The notes beneath the pieces are model-generated. The model saw only the letters and a program-made list of their open reading frames with translations, made no database searches and was not told the origin of the DNA. Shown here piece after piece: positions 21,320 through 32,452 of a stretch of 64,000 nucleotides of DNA. This DNA comes from Neofusicoccum parvum (lineage: Eukaryota > Ascomycota > Dothideomycetes > Botryosphaeriales > Botryosphaeriaceae), in NCBI GenBank assembly GCA_020912385.1, contig CP087209.1, forward strand, positions 248,001 to 312,000. The letters run 5' to 3'. The position numbers and the translations under genes are program-made. Positions within the stretch are counted from its first letter, which is position 1, and every line of letters starts with the position of its first letter.

Positions 21320-21443
21320 GGCGCAAAGCGATGGAGACTGGGTGAAACGAGACGGGACGTGGGCAATTGACGTGGCGGAAAGGGAAAAGAGACAGAAAAA
21401 TGCGAGCCGACTTCACCTGCGCAATGACAACACCAGGCAGGTG

Positions 21444-21449
21444 TATATA
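21444..21449 (-). promoter_or_regulatory. TATA-like element of the permease gene
   Basis: TATATA about 125 bp upstream of the ATG at 21319; plausible core promoter. Confidence 0.4.
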
Positions 21450-22439
21450 ACAGCTGCCGATCCACCCTGGACCGGAGATAGTGCACGTCGAGGTTCCAAG
21501 CGTTGCAGATAACAGCATGCGACCCCTCCTTCGGCCATCCCACTTTCGGTATCTGACCCTGGATGATCAACCGTCGAGCGTGAGCATGCTGCGAGAATGC
21601 GGGAAACCCAAGGGCCTTATCTCTGCCAAGTCAGTCTACGAATCGTGCTATTGCTAATGCACTGCCGGGACTTGTGGCACGTAGTAGAAGCGTTGTGAAA
21701 CGGGCCACAGGCTGGCCAGGATCGGGTGTCGCTGCCCCTGCATTGGGGCGCGCCTGGCGCGACCGGAGGACTCGTTGCCATGGCGTTGGAATCCGATCCC
21801 GTACACCTTAAAGTTCAGAGCGCACTGCTGCGTGCAATCGAGGTCGTCGGGCTGGGATGGAAGCGGAGGAGGTTGAGTTTGGCTTGCGACGGCGGCGAGA
21901 GTTGCCGCTGTTCGCGCCAGACTTTCTGGGCTCGTCTGGGCGCCGTCCTCTATCAACACCACGGCATTTCCCTTTCTCACGGATCTAACGTAGAAGATAA
22001 GCATCGTAGGACCAGCGGAAGATGCCCAGTGTCTATACCAGCCACGTGTGCCTGACTCGCCGGGCGTGCTCGCTGCGGGAATACCGCCACGGAGACAACA
22101 GTCCGCGCCTCCACCTCCACCACCAAGCTCCACAATAATGACAGTCGTGCCCGGAAGGGACGGCGTTATCCCCAGATTTGCCCTGGTCGGACGGCAACCT
22201 TGGCCGCGGCGCGTCGGCTTGGCTGCTTGGGGTCGCCCGCTTATCGGGTGCGCAGTCCGAGGGCAGCCTGATAAGCTGATAATGTCCTCTCATGCCCACT
22301 GGCTGGAGCAGGATAGGCCGGGCATTTCTGTCCGCTCCGGCCAATGGCGGGCGGATCTCTGGTCCATTGAAACACTTGACTTGCGCAAATCGTGGCCAGG
22401 CACCGACCATTGATCAACCGATCAATTGATGCGGTAGAT
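21450..22439. other. Intergenic, permease promoter side
   Basis: About 1 kb, GC-rich. A CCAAT-type site lies in GGCCAATGG near 22340. No gene recognised. Confidence 0.45.
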
Positions 22440-22742
22440 TCATGACATCACCTCTTCCAGAGCGTACCCTTGGTATTCCTGTTGAGTCTTCTCACTTAGC
22501 ATAGCTATGCTTTTCCTATATTTCTCTATGCGCTTCCCAGAACCATACAGCTCGAGCTTGTCTTGCGTTATCAGCAACTGATGCCTCTGATTTTTCAGCC
22601 CCCTCATCCTTTTTCGAGACACAGCACCACTCCTGAAGCCATCTTCCGCATCTTTTTCGCCTCCAGAGACATTCATCTCTTTCAAGAGCCTAGCATTGCT
22701 ACGAAGCTCACATACACGCTTGTTACTATTAAAGCGCGTCAT
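22440..22742 (-). CDS. Doubtful small ORF, charged protein of 100 residues
   Basis: From the ATG at 22742 the frame encodes 100 residues rich in Lys, Arg, Glu and Gln, with a helix-like composition (Arg-Leu-Leu-Lys-Glu-Met near the start, Glu-Lys-Tyr-Arg-Lys later). That balance looks more like real coding sequence than the neighbouring random ORFs. Just upstream, another minus-strand frame (about 22729-22900) also reads like protein, with an Arg-Ile-Phe-Phe-Pro-Phe-Ala-Arg segment. This raises the possibility of a decayed or frameshifted gene. I recognise no family. Confidence 0.25.
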   Translation of the reverse strand: MTRFNSNKRVCELRSNARLLKEMNVSGGEKDAEDGFRSGAVSRKRMRGLKNQRHQLLITQDKLELYGSGKRIEKYRKSIAMLSEKTQQEYQGYALEEVMS

Positions 22743-22980
22743 AGCTCTGTTCAAGGGGCTCTGTGAGCTTGTACGATTCTGTTTCGAATATACGACCCCA
22801 CTCTCTGTCCTGAATTCCAGATATCACATGAAGTCGTGCAAATGGGAAAAATATTCTATGACCGTAGTCAGTTGATAGAAAAGGGTTGAGGTTCTGATTC
22901 ACCAGACACTTGGAACGAGTCGACCTACGGTAATCGCCAACGTCGCAATCAATTACTAGATTTGGTGAGACTTGTTGCTC

Positions 22981-23108
22981 TGAACGCCAGGCTGAACGCC
23001 AGGCAGCACTCCAGGCAGCACTCCAAGCTGCACGGCAAGCTGCACGCCAGGCTGAACGACAGGCTGAGCGATAGGCTGAACGACAGGCTGAGCGAAAGGC
23101 TGAACGAC
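22981..23108. repeat. 12-bp minisatellite, about 10.7 copies
   Basis: Eleven head-to-tail units (the last partial) with consensus TGAACGMCAGGC, drifting to AGCACTCCAGGC and TGCACGGCAAGC in units 3-6. Units 7-10 alternate between TGAACG- and TGAGCG-starting forms, so a 24-bp higher-order pattern appears there. Because the period is a multiple of three and lacks stop codons, several frames are open across it; I do not take these as coding. It ends about 14 bp upstream of the TATA box of the gene at 23193. Confidence 0.93.
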
Positions 23109-23122
23109 CCCGCATTCGTACT

Positions 23123-23130
23123 TATAAATA
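23123..23130 (+). promoter_or_regulatory. TATA box of the STAND-like gene
   Basis: TATAAATA about 63 bp upstream of the ATG at 23193, immediately downstream of the 12-bp minisatellite. Confidence 0.6.
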
Positions 23131-23192
23131 CTGTCCACCGGTGGGTTTGAAACCGCATATTTCCCTAACGACCACTGAGCGTCTCAATCCCA

Positions 23193-26100
23193 ATGGATCC
23201 TGCTTCCGGTATCGGCCTTGCCGCCAGCCTTATCACGATCTGTGCTGTCTTTCTGAATAGCTGTCAACTACTTAGTAGTCTCAAACACAAGATGATAGAA
23301 GCCCCAGGAGACGTCCACATCATGTGTCAGCTTGCCGAAGATTGTAGCGTTCTTCTCTCGGGACTCTCCACTACGGCTAGCAATTTGCGCTACACAGACC
23401 CCGAGGTGCAAGATCTATGGCAACGTCGAAAGGTTTCTATGGCATTAAACGTCCAAGAGTTCGAAGAACTAGTTACATGCCTTCAGAAGTCTTTGACATG
23501 CACGATTTCCGGTCTGTCCATTCGTTCTAGGATTAAGATCTTACTTTCGGAACAAAAAGTGGCACGCTTCAACCGCATACTCGAAGAGAACAAGAGTTTC
23601 CTTACACTCATGAACGGGATCGAGGTTCGGTAAGACTTCAGTTCCAGTCCTTGCGATTTCTAAGTCGCGCGATAATTAATTGGCCTTCAGCTATGAGCTC
23701 AACGCGATACGGAAAAGTCAAAAAGCAGCTTGTTCTATCCTCACGAGTATTCGTACTGAAGATTCTACACACAGCGTAGCGCTTAAGGAAGAGATAAAAG
23801 ACTTGAGTGCAAGGATTGAACGGCTCTCTAGATCTATGGTTTTCAACACTAACTGCACACAAGAGACGAATACCGACGCGCGGCTCTGTCACTCGATTAA
23901 GGCCGTCTTTGCAAGCTCCCCTCCAAGTTCACATCACCGGACCACATTCCCAGTCACAAAGATATCACACCATCATATCAGTATGATGACGCCATTTGGA
24001 ACGTTCAGTGTCACACGTTTCATCGAACTGGAAGTCTGTGACGATTCGGAAACGACTCCAAGAAAATACGATGTTTTCTATTGTTTCGTCCCGGAAAGCT
24101 GGATGGCCAAAAGAACAGTGCAACTCAAACATTCAATGAAAATCGACGCTAGTAGAATTCCATACTGGCAACGAATTGAATGTGGCTCCATTAGCAGCAT
24201 TCCGCCTGGTCTCACGGAATCACTACATCGTAACGATTTATGGTCCGCTGGCCACATCATCCAAAGCATGGGTCCTCATGCTCTTACTCAATTGAGTATA
24301 CTATGGAATATACAGGTAGAGCATTTTCTTGTAGCTACTAAAGGCACACACGCTAATAAATCCGTCTTCTATAGAAGAAGCCATGTTCGGTTCACACGGG
24401 ATTCAACAATTGGGCACTACATCATTATGGCAATCAATTCATGATACGCTCAAGACAGGACAGGTATGGATTCTTGCCTAAAGGCTCATCGGATGCTAAT
24501 ATCTGATAAACAGGGAGGCCGTTGGTGTTGGAACCATTATCGTTCGACCCCGGAATCAACTTGTCACGGATTCTTCTTGTCATTCCAACTCTGAGCTCGA
24601 TATGCAGATATGCATCCTTGGGGGCACGTACTGGCCTATCGGAACACTGAAGCATTGCAGCAAGCGGCTGTTCGTCTTAACGACTGATATATCTTATTTC
24701 AAAGAAGCAGACGCCCTTCCCACCCTGTGTATAGATCCGAGCGAGGTTGGCCTTCAGACATATCAACGACACATCATGAGTAGCCTGGAGAACACAAGCA
24801 TTGAAGAGCTTCATGTTCTCGACCGGTGGTGGCTGAGCGCTCTTAGCTTTTCTAACCCCCGGTTTACATATGAAATGGTCCTCGATCGTCGAAGAACTCT
24901 CCATCCTCGTGTCATACCGGACTATACGGACACAGTCCAGGAAGTTCTGGATTCATCGTCAAGATATCATCGACAAGTATTTCTCACTTGGCTTTGTGCT
25001 ATGGGAACGCCGGGGTTGCTGGAACCCTTCATTCGAGCCGGCTACAACTTCGATGAGTATCAAGGGCCAAGAATCCAAAGCTTGAACATCACCAGATCTT
25101 ATGCGCAAATCGCCGGAACATTCTGGAATATACCCATACTCCAGCTCCTAGCACAACATGGGCTTGGGCTCCATCCAACAGCCCTAGGCATCTGCATGCC
25201 AGGAAGAGTTGAGCGTGCAGAGGACTTAAACCTGTTGCAATCCTTGATCGACAATGTCTCCCAGAGCCTCTTGCCTCTAGACGATACTGTGACCTTCAGT
25301 CCCGTCTTTCGTCTGAGTGTATCGGCTTCAGTTCAAAACCACGACTTCGCTTTAATGGCTTGTAAGAAGCTTAGTCTTTCAGGTCTTGGCTGTTACACTC
25401 AACCGCCATTCGCGCTGACACATTACCTGGGACCGGAGCTGATACTTGCAGTTTTTCTACCGGGAACTGGAGACGTTATCAAAACGTTGAATATCTTGCT
25501 TGACCTTGGTGCAAGTCTGGATTACCGAGGTCCCCCAGGAGCTGAGATCCTACAAACAGCACTCGATTGGGCTATCGACCTAGGCTATCTGCGACAAATT
25601 GCTTGCTTAATCCAAAGAACCGCCAAATTCACAGACTACAAGACCTCAATCTTACACGCATTGGATAAATCTACACGTAACCTGGAAGCTGCACACCCGA
25701 GACCCTGTCCATTGGATCAGCGGTGCAGATTCTCTTCGTGGTCACTCGAAGGTCCTTCAGCAAATTTCAAATATATTCACCAATCAGGAGGAGTCACTGC
25801 AGAAGCTGATGAAGAATGCGTGAAGATTTTACGCGGCGCAGCGTTGAACTTTCGCGGAGACGACCTCAGGTTCAGTCGTGCTTTTGACCAGGCAACTAGT
25901 GCAATTAGGGAATTGCAAAGTAGGGACAAGGGTAAGAGTTTTGGTAAGTGAACACTGATTCAATCGAGTCTGACAAAAGATTTCAATCTAATTTACTAGT
26001 AGATGTCTCCTGGCAGAAGAGTCAAAAATGGAAAAAATGGATACCTAACATGGCCTCTGAAAATGATTCAGCTATATTATGGGATCAGCAATCCTGGTTC

Positions 26101-26262
26101 GATTTTTTGTTTCTTCTAGTATGCTTCTTTGTCTGCTTTGGAGTCATCTTACATGACATTGTACTATACTTCATTATTTTGTTTTTCCGTAATTTGAGAC
26201 AGGCTTTCGCTTTCGGGGTATCTTTGCTCTTTCTTATTTTAGTTAAAACTCTCTTTTTTTAG
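23193..26262 (+). CDS. Large protein with fungal STAND/NACHT-type N-terminal domain and C-terminal membrane segments
   Basis: Exons 23193-23629, 23691-24315, 24375-24463, 24514-25943 and 26000-26262 give 947 residues. Residues 1-150 begin Met-Asp-Pro-Ala-Ser-Gly-Ile-Gly-Leu-Ala-Ala-Ser. They form a helical domain with a hydrophobic first helix, as in the fungal N-terminal domains of STAND/ankyrin proteins (PF17111-like). A coiled segment follows (about 155-195). The middle has no Walker A or NACHT motif; around residues 720-760 there is only weak ankyrin-like text (Leu-Leu-Asp-Leu-Gly-Ala-Ser). The last exon adds strongly hydrophobic stretches at about 894-912, 914-923 and 931-947, ending Leu-Phe-Phe. 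The joins at 24315/24375 and 24463/24514 are set by phase. It may be a membrane-linked immune/incompatibility-type protein, but this is inference. Confidence 0.72.
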
Positions 26263-26683
26263 TTGTTTCTTCATAGGCTAGTACGATAAAGTAAAACGTT
26301 GCTTATTAATGAGCTATCGGCATGCGGCTTTGGCTGCCCTGACTGAGCTCTAGTCATCCGTGCTATTTCTATTAGGTTTGTGACTGAACCGCGGTTTGCC
26401 GAAGATTGACTTGAATTTGGACAATGCGGATTTTCCAAACGAGAGCTATTTTTTTTCTCGGCGTCCTCATTTTTATCTTCAGTGTTGTCGCATATTTCCC
26501 TCTTAAGCGCTCCTAAGCTAAACTAGAAGAGTGGCAGTGAACAGGAAAGAAAATGCAGCAAAGAAGAAAGGCAGATATAGGATAATTTGTGTGTATTCGC
26601 AGGCGACAAGATGGTTGCACGAAGGCGGGCGATATCTGAGCTGAGCCTGAGACACCAATATTCAATCTACGGGCCGCTGCCCC
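26263..26683. other. Convergent 3' spacer
   Basis: 420 bp between the STAND-like gene (plus) and the methyltransferase gene (minus), with a T-rich part near 26420-26470. Nothing recognised. Confidence 0.45.
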
Positions 26684-27759
26684 TCACGCCTTCTCCGGCT
26701 TCCGCGCGTAGCACACATACATGTCGTGATACGCATGGATCTTCGGATCCTTCACATCGGCCTTGATCTTCGCGATCCACACCTGGGCCTCCTCAAACGA
26801 GTACCCCAGCACGCGCGTCAGCATGGCCAGCGTCCAATTCTCCACGCCCTCCAGCAGATGCAGCCTGCTCCACTGGCCCAGCTCCTTCAGCTTCGGATCG
26901 CTCGGCCAAGGACCTGTCGGCCACTTATACTCAACCTGGGTGACGTCCTCCCACTCGCCCTCCTTCAACCAATCCCTCATCCGATAGATCACATCCCCAG
27001 GCTTCCCGATGCGCTCGCACACCTCAGCGCCCAGGCCGTCCAGCTGGCTCAGCGCGCAGCCGTCCGGCAACGAACCATCCGGACTCTTAAACTTCCGGCC
27101 CATCTCGACGTGCTCGATGTAGCCGCCGGGCCGCAGGCAGCGGAAGGCCTCGCGGTAGAAGCGGGGCCAGTCGGAGATGCAGCCGAACAGGCTGCGCACG
27201 TGGACGTAGTCGAACGAGCCGTCGCGCCACGTCCACGCCGGCTCGTTGGCGTCGTCGATCTCGAAGCGGCAGTTGGCCGGCACCCAGCCCGGTTGCGTGG
27301 GCGACAGGTCCGTCCCTACGACTTCGGCTTCCGGGTGCGCGTCCGCGAAGTCGCTGTCGAAGCGAAAGAAGAAGAAAAAATCAGCCTGGATGTCCCCTCT
27401 TCATGGCGCCCCGCGAGGGAGTCGAGGGGAGGGAGGGTGGCGTACATGGCCCAGATCCCCGTGCCGCAGCCTACGTCCAGCACCTTCCCGACCTTCTCTG
27501 GCAGCGGCGCCACCGCGAGCTTGCCGTCCTGTGTCTTGAGCCAGAGGTTGTGCGCGATGTCGAGGTGGTCGTTGGCCTTCTCGTCGTTGGGGCCCCAGTA
27601 CTCGCCGTCGCGGTAGGCGTGGTAGCGGCGGCCGTTCTCGAAGCGGTAGCGGTAGATGCTGGAGTGCACGCTGGTCGTCTCGCTGTCGGCGTCGTTGTCC
27701 TCGACGCCGCTGTCGTCAGCTAAGCGGGCGTCTACGGCGAGGTCATTGCTGTCGGCCAT
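26684..27759 (-). CDS. LaeA-like/TAM-type SAM-dependent methyltransferase
   Basis: Exons 27759-27446 and 27353-26684 give 327 residues. A ~35-residue acidic N-terminus leads to Tyr-Arg-Tyr-Arg-Phe-Glu-Asn-Gly-Arg-Arg-Tyr-His, a hallmark of the large fungal LaeA-like group. The SAM-binding motif I is Leu-Asp-Val-Gly-Cys-Gly-Thr-Gly-Ile-Trp-Ala-Ile, completed across the intron (about 93-105). It is followed by Gly-Thr-Asp-Leu-Ser-Pro (motif post-I) and Leu-Arg-Pro-Gly-Gly-Tyr-Ile-Glu (motif III). No signal peptide. Relatives range from regulators of secondary metabolism to small-molecule methyltransferases. Most fungi carry dozens, so this is not necessarily LaeA itself. The nearest biosynthetic-type neighbour is the flavoenzyme at 28587. 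Confidence 0.9.
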
Positions 27760-28586
27760 TACGGAGGAGGGGGGAAGCAGAATCGGACGGGGAAGAGGGA
27801 AAGCGGCGAGACTGGGGCGGCAATTGATTGTGCGGAGATGCGCCTGCTATGTAGAGCAGGTGGTCTCGCCATGGTGGACCTGCGGCGTGGAGATGGTTTC
27901 CTCTTCCAGGGTCCGCGGGGTCCTCAGGCCCTGATTCATGTGCTGCAGCCGACCGGGTGGTGGACGAGTCTGGAGTAGGTGCCGAGCTGTGCCTCAAAAG
28001 CCGTGGTCTCCACTATTGGAGTCAGACGCGTCCCGATCCGTCGGGTTCAACGGTGATCGTCTCGAGGATTGTGGTCGGCTGGCCTTTTATCCGGATGCGA
28101 AGCGTGGCGAGCTCGTAGCGAGGGGGGAGGCCAACCAGTCATTGAAAAGGCGGTCGGCTACGCGGCGTGTCATGTAGAAGACGTCTAGACTGACGGCTTG
28201 GTGTTGTCTTGGACCGTGGCCGTCGGGTTATTTCGCGGCGCTTTTCGTACTGGACACGCCGAAACCGCAACTGTATCTCCGACTCGCGTTGATCATCAAT
28301 GCGATCGCAGTCCTTCACTTACAAAATTTAAACGGATGGATACTAATCTTGGTTAGCTCAATCTTCGGCATGGAGCTGCCGCCAGCAATCACTGCCATTA
28401 AAGATCAGTCCTTTACCTATCCACCAGGTGCTTTCAGCACTCACCTAAGCCTTGCAACGAACGGCCAACCAATCACCAAACTCACATCAAGCACACCCGC
28501 AATTGACAAAAGTTACAATTCGAGATTCTACCACCCAACGCAAAAAAGCACGCTCACCAAGCCGCCCACCCATCCGAGCCCCCCGC
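27760..28586. other. Intergenic, 0.83 kb
   Basis: Promoter side of the methyltransferase and 3' side of the flavoenzyme gene (both minus). Short ORFs lack coding features. Nothing recognised. Confidence 0.45.
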
Positions 28587-30095
28587 TCACGTATACCACG
28601 TAACCTCCGGCACCTCATCCAGCAGCGCGAACCGGCCCAGCTCGCGGTTCTTGTACGCGACGGGGTCGTGCAGCGTGTGGGTGCGCACGTCGCGCCAGAA
28701 GCGATCGAGCCCGACCTTCGCGCCCGTGGCCCTGCTGCCCGTGACCTCGAAGACGCCGCTCGTCACGCGCAGCGCCGTGTCCGTCGTCACGACCTTGACG
28801 CTGGCCACCAGCTCCGCGAACACGCCGCGCTGCCGCGCCGTCAGCTGTGCGCGCGTGTCGCGGCCCGACGACGACGGGTTGTAGGTCGCGTACAGCTGCG
28901 AGGCCGCGGCGCCGGCCCGGTCGGCCAGCGCGTCGGCCGCCGCCAGGTGCGCGTGGAAGTTGCCGTACCGCTCGAGGATGTAGAATTCTTCGAGCGGCGT
29001 GTCTTTGTTGTCGCCGCCGTAGGGCCAGGCGCGCGTGTTGGCGCGCGTGTAGGCGGCGGCGTAGTCGAGGGCGCCTTGGGCGATGCCGAGGTAGAAATTG
29101 CTGAAAACGAGTTGGATGCTGTTGATTGGGTACGTGTTATTCCGGGGTATGAAGCTGGGTGAGGGCTGGTTGGGGAGTGGGAGGGAATGAAGGTACGTAC
29201 GTTGGCAGCAGCAGCCCGGCGAAGGGGATAGCGAGGACACTCGGGTCGGGCCTCTTCGTCTTGGGGTCCCAGCCCAGGGCGTCTGACCACGGCACGACGA
29301 CGTTGTCGATCTTGACGCTGCCGGACTCGGTCAGACGCAGACCGACGTTGTCCCAGTTGTGGGCAAACTGGATGCCCGGCTGCTGGGTGCGGACGACGGT
29401 GAAGATGTGGTCGGAGGTGCCCTCGAGCACGCCCTCGAGCACCGTCAGGTCGGAGACGACGCCGCCAGTGTTGAAGTTCTTGAAGCCGTTGAAGCGGATG
29501 TTGTCGCCTTCGGACGTAATCTTCAAGTCATTGTCGCGGGGGTTAACAGCGCCGCCCAGGAACAGGTTGTTGCTGATGATGTATTCCTGCAGTGACTCGG
29601 CCTGCTCCGCCGTGCCGACGACGTTTGCCGTCGTCGACCAGAGGAGGTGGTATCCCAGCAGCATGCCGAGGGAACTATGGCAATGTGCGTCAGCGGGGAT
29701 GTCTCGTCCGTCCACACCATCTACCACACGCCATGGCAATTCTGCGCAGAATTCGAATCAGAGCACCGAAATACTCACCCGTCTCCCTTGGCAACCTCCC
29801 TGATGACACGATACCCGATCTCCCACGGCTGCCCGCCTCCGCCGTACTTCTGCGCCCCGAGAACCTTCAGCAGGCCGGAATGCTTGAGCAGCACGACCTC
29901 AGCGCGGGGCGTCTTGTTCTCGCGATCGCGCTTGACGACATCCCGGGCTAGCACCTCCTTGACTTCGGTGGCGCGGGCGATCCACTCGTCGGTGGTCGAG
30001 GGCAGCTTGGACCACTTGAAGTGGTACTCCTCGTAGACGGCGGGGTCGGTGGCGGGGTGCGCCGGGCTTCCGTTGGCAGCGCCGTTGGAAGCCAT
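28587..30095 (-). CDS. Acyl-CoA dehydrogenase/DszC-type flavin monooxygenase
   Basis: Exons 30095-29779, 29674-29201 and 29118-28587 give 440 residues. The fold is that of the acyl-CoA dehydrogenase superfamily: an N-terminal helical domain, a mid beta-domain with Gly-Phe-Lys-Asn-Phe-Asn-Thr-Gly and Asp-Asn-Val-Val-Val-Pro, and a C-terminal four-helix domain (Ala-Gln-Gly-Ala-Leu-Asp-Tyr-Ala). The closest relatives by motif are the SoxC/DszC (dibenzothiophene monooxygenase, SfnB) group (PF08028) rather than beta-oxidation enzymes. The usual catalytic Glu of acyl-CoA dehydrogenases is not evident. A plausible role is FMNH2-dependent oxidation of an organosulfur or other small substrate. The protein ends Thr-Trp-Tyr-Thr and has no peroxisomal SKL signal. 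Confidence 0.9.
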
Positions 30096-31280
30096 TGTGA
30101 GACTGTAGGACGGCGCACGTGGGACTGGGGCGAGGAGAGACGATTGAGGCGGGATGGAAGCTCGACTGGTGATCAATTGGGCAGCAATTGGCAGAAAACG
30201 CGCGGAAGACCGAGAGGAAGGCGGATACGGAGACCAAACATCCTGCCGCTCAACGTGCAGGCCAGCCAGCTATAACCACGACGTCGGCGGGCCCAGAAGC
30301 AGCGCGCAATGTCGCGATTCCATCCAAGCATCGCGTTCCGACAGCGCGGGGCATCGTGCGAGTGATCTGCGTGCGTTCGCGTCAAGCCCCATTCTGCTTT
30401 TTCCCACAGTGATGGCCGCGATGGCCCCGCTGTCGTGAGGGGCACAGGCGGCAGGGAAGAGCGGGGGAGACGCGTCCGGATCACGTTTGATGGTTGCCCG
30501 CGTTCGATGTCGCAATCTTAGCCGTCCTGACATCATAACAGGCATATGGAGCACGTGACTTGCCCGATTCAGACACGACTTTGAGCTTGGCCACCTAGTA
30601 GTCCCTTTGCCTCGGGTTGACATGACGATTGCATTGTTATTGTAAACAATCTTTTTTCCTTCGCTGCCTGTGAGGACTGCTTTAATGCCGAATACTTCAA
30701 TAGCCTTGTATGATGAGACGAAGCGCTTTTTGGGAAGTATTGGGAAGACCTATGAGACCATAGCTGATAGTTTCGGATGTTGCCATATCACCTCAGGTTT
30801 GCCAATGGGTAGGCAAGCTTAAAATCGACCCGGCTGGGCCTCGAGTCAGGTTCTTCCGTCCATCCACGGGTTCGAAAAATCCAGCCAAAGCAAGCCACCA
30901 AAGTGCTCAATGGTGCGATTAACCTGATTTTCGGTGTCATGGCTTACAGTACGCCTAACGGCTAGACTCTAACAGTTTGGAATGATAGCACTAACGGTCT
31001 TCTATTGAGGATGAGATAGCTTCTCAATTTGATCAACTGATCACAAGACTAGAGCTCTACACAAGAAGCCGAAAGCAGCAAAGCTATGATCCCAATGGTA
31101 TCCTACGTCCCCTGAAACTTCAAATGTGTCCCCAACGCCTTGGATCCCTGATTGGGGGGCCCTGTTTCCCATCATTCCCGCGCCGAATATGCAAATCCCC
31201 GAAGCGATGCAGCTTGAAATATTACCCTTCTCTCGCTAATTGTGATGGTATATTGATTTGGGTTTGGCTCTCTCGGCCGT
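30096..31280. other. Intergenic, 1.19 kb
   Basis: Promoter side of the flavoenzyme and 3' side of the OXR1 gene (both minus). A CACGTG lies near 30552. The second half is AT-richer. No gene recognised. Confidence 0.45.
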
Positions 31281-32452
31281 TCATCCGATGAACCATAGTT
31301 CGACTCCCATGACGTCAAACTTGTCGCCTTCGTCGCTGAGAGGCTCGTTTCCGAATGTTGGGCACGAGCTGGAGATGCCGTTCTCGAGGTTGTCGTCCAG
31401 CCAAAGGCCGTAGTGGCCATCCCTAGGTGTAAACGTCAGCCATGTCTAATTGAGTAGTGTTCGGAAGTTACTCACCCTCCTCCTACGCTCAGGAAACCAT
31501 GCTCGCAGAAGATCATGTAGTCGTTCACTCCACTGTACGGGAAAGCTTTGAACCTGATTCTCTCTGGTGTGCTGGCACCGCTTCCTCCATTGCTAGGTGC
31601 GTTTGAGTTTGGCGGGCTCAGGTGGTGTTTAGGTTGAATTGTTGTTGTCATGCGCTGGGCATTTGTGGTATCGGCGGAGGGGGGTGGTGGGAGAGACGAG
31701 AGAGATGGCAGGCCACGAAGGACGTGGGCGCGCCACAGGAAGCACTCGCCGGTGCCGTAGAAATGCGGGTTAGGATGGGGAGGGTCGGACAGGTACGCGC
31801 CAAAAATCTAGCAACAGTCAGCGCATGAACACTTCCCGAGAACAGCACGGCCATCGATGGCGCCGTCGCCGACGTCTATCCCACGCTCCTCTCGAGCCAG
31901 ACGAGAACTTACCCCGCCTTCTCCGTCCCGGACGACGAGCACGTATCCGCCGCGCTTCCCCCTCAGCTCCTCGCAATGCTGGTACAGCGTCGCCAGGCTG
32001 ACGCCATCCTGCTCCAAGCTGTAGGCCAGCTTCCACGTCTCGACCAGCTGCAGGCGCGGCGGGATCAGCAGCCGGATCTCCTCGGCCAGCTGGCGGCTCA
32101 GCAGCTTCGAGCGGTCGCGGGTGCCCTCGCTCCAGCCCTCCAGGCTCAGCGGGGTCAGCGGCGGCGGCTGGAAGGGCGACAGGTGGCGGCGCGGCGGGGT
32201 GTACAGGCCCGGCACGCCGCTGACGTTGGGCTGGAGCCCCGGCGGCATCTGCGACTTCAGGCTGTTGGACGGCTCGGTGGAGATGCGGCGCAGCAGGCCA
32301 GTGACGGTGCGCGAGACGGGGTAGGTGAAGAAGGACGAGGTGGAGTAGCGGTTGGTGTTTGCGGACGAGGCGGCGCGGGTCTGCGAGGAGGGGCGCTGTG
32401 GCTCCGTCGCGGACCCGGCGTCCGGCGACGGAACTGGGGCGTGGGCCGACAT
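31281..32452 (-). CDS. OXR1: OXR1-type TLDc-domain protein
   Basis: Exons 32452-31913, 31807-31476 and 31422-31281 give 337 residues. After a Ser/Pro/Thr-rich N-terminus (~110 residues), the TLDc domain (PF07534) starts near Leu-Ile-Pro-Pro-Arg-Leu-Gln. It includes Tyr-Ser-Leu-Glu-Gln-Asp-Gly-Val-Ser-Leu, Phe-Gly-Ala-Tyr-Leu-Ser, Gly-Thr-Gly-Glu-Cys-Phe-Leu-Trp and the end motif His-Tyr-Gly-Leu-Trp-Leu-Asp-Asp with Cys-Pro-Thr-Phe-Gly-Asn-Glu. OXR1 proteins protect against oxidative damage, and in yeast Oxr1 promotes V-ATPase disassembly. The Pro-rich insertion between Phe-Leu-Trp-Arg and Pro-Glu-Arg-Ile-Arg-Phe is typical of filamentous fungal copies. The start at 32452 is preferred; the frame stays open upstream to 32647. 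Confidence 0.92.

Noticed and set aside
22981..23108. CRISPR array
   Set aside because: Units are only 12 bp, directly abutting with no spacers, in a eukaryotic genome.
23193..26262. NACHT or NB-ARC ATPase in the STAND-like protein
   Set aside because: No Walker A (GxxxxGKS/T) or Walker B motif could be found anywhere in the 947 residues.
28452..29162. 236-codon plus-strand ORF
   Set aside because: It is antisense to exon 3 of the acyl-CoA dehydrogenase-type gene; Arg/Ala/Val-rich.
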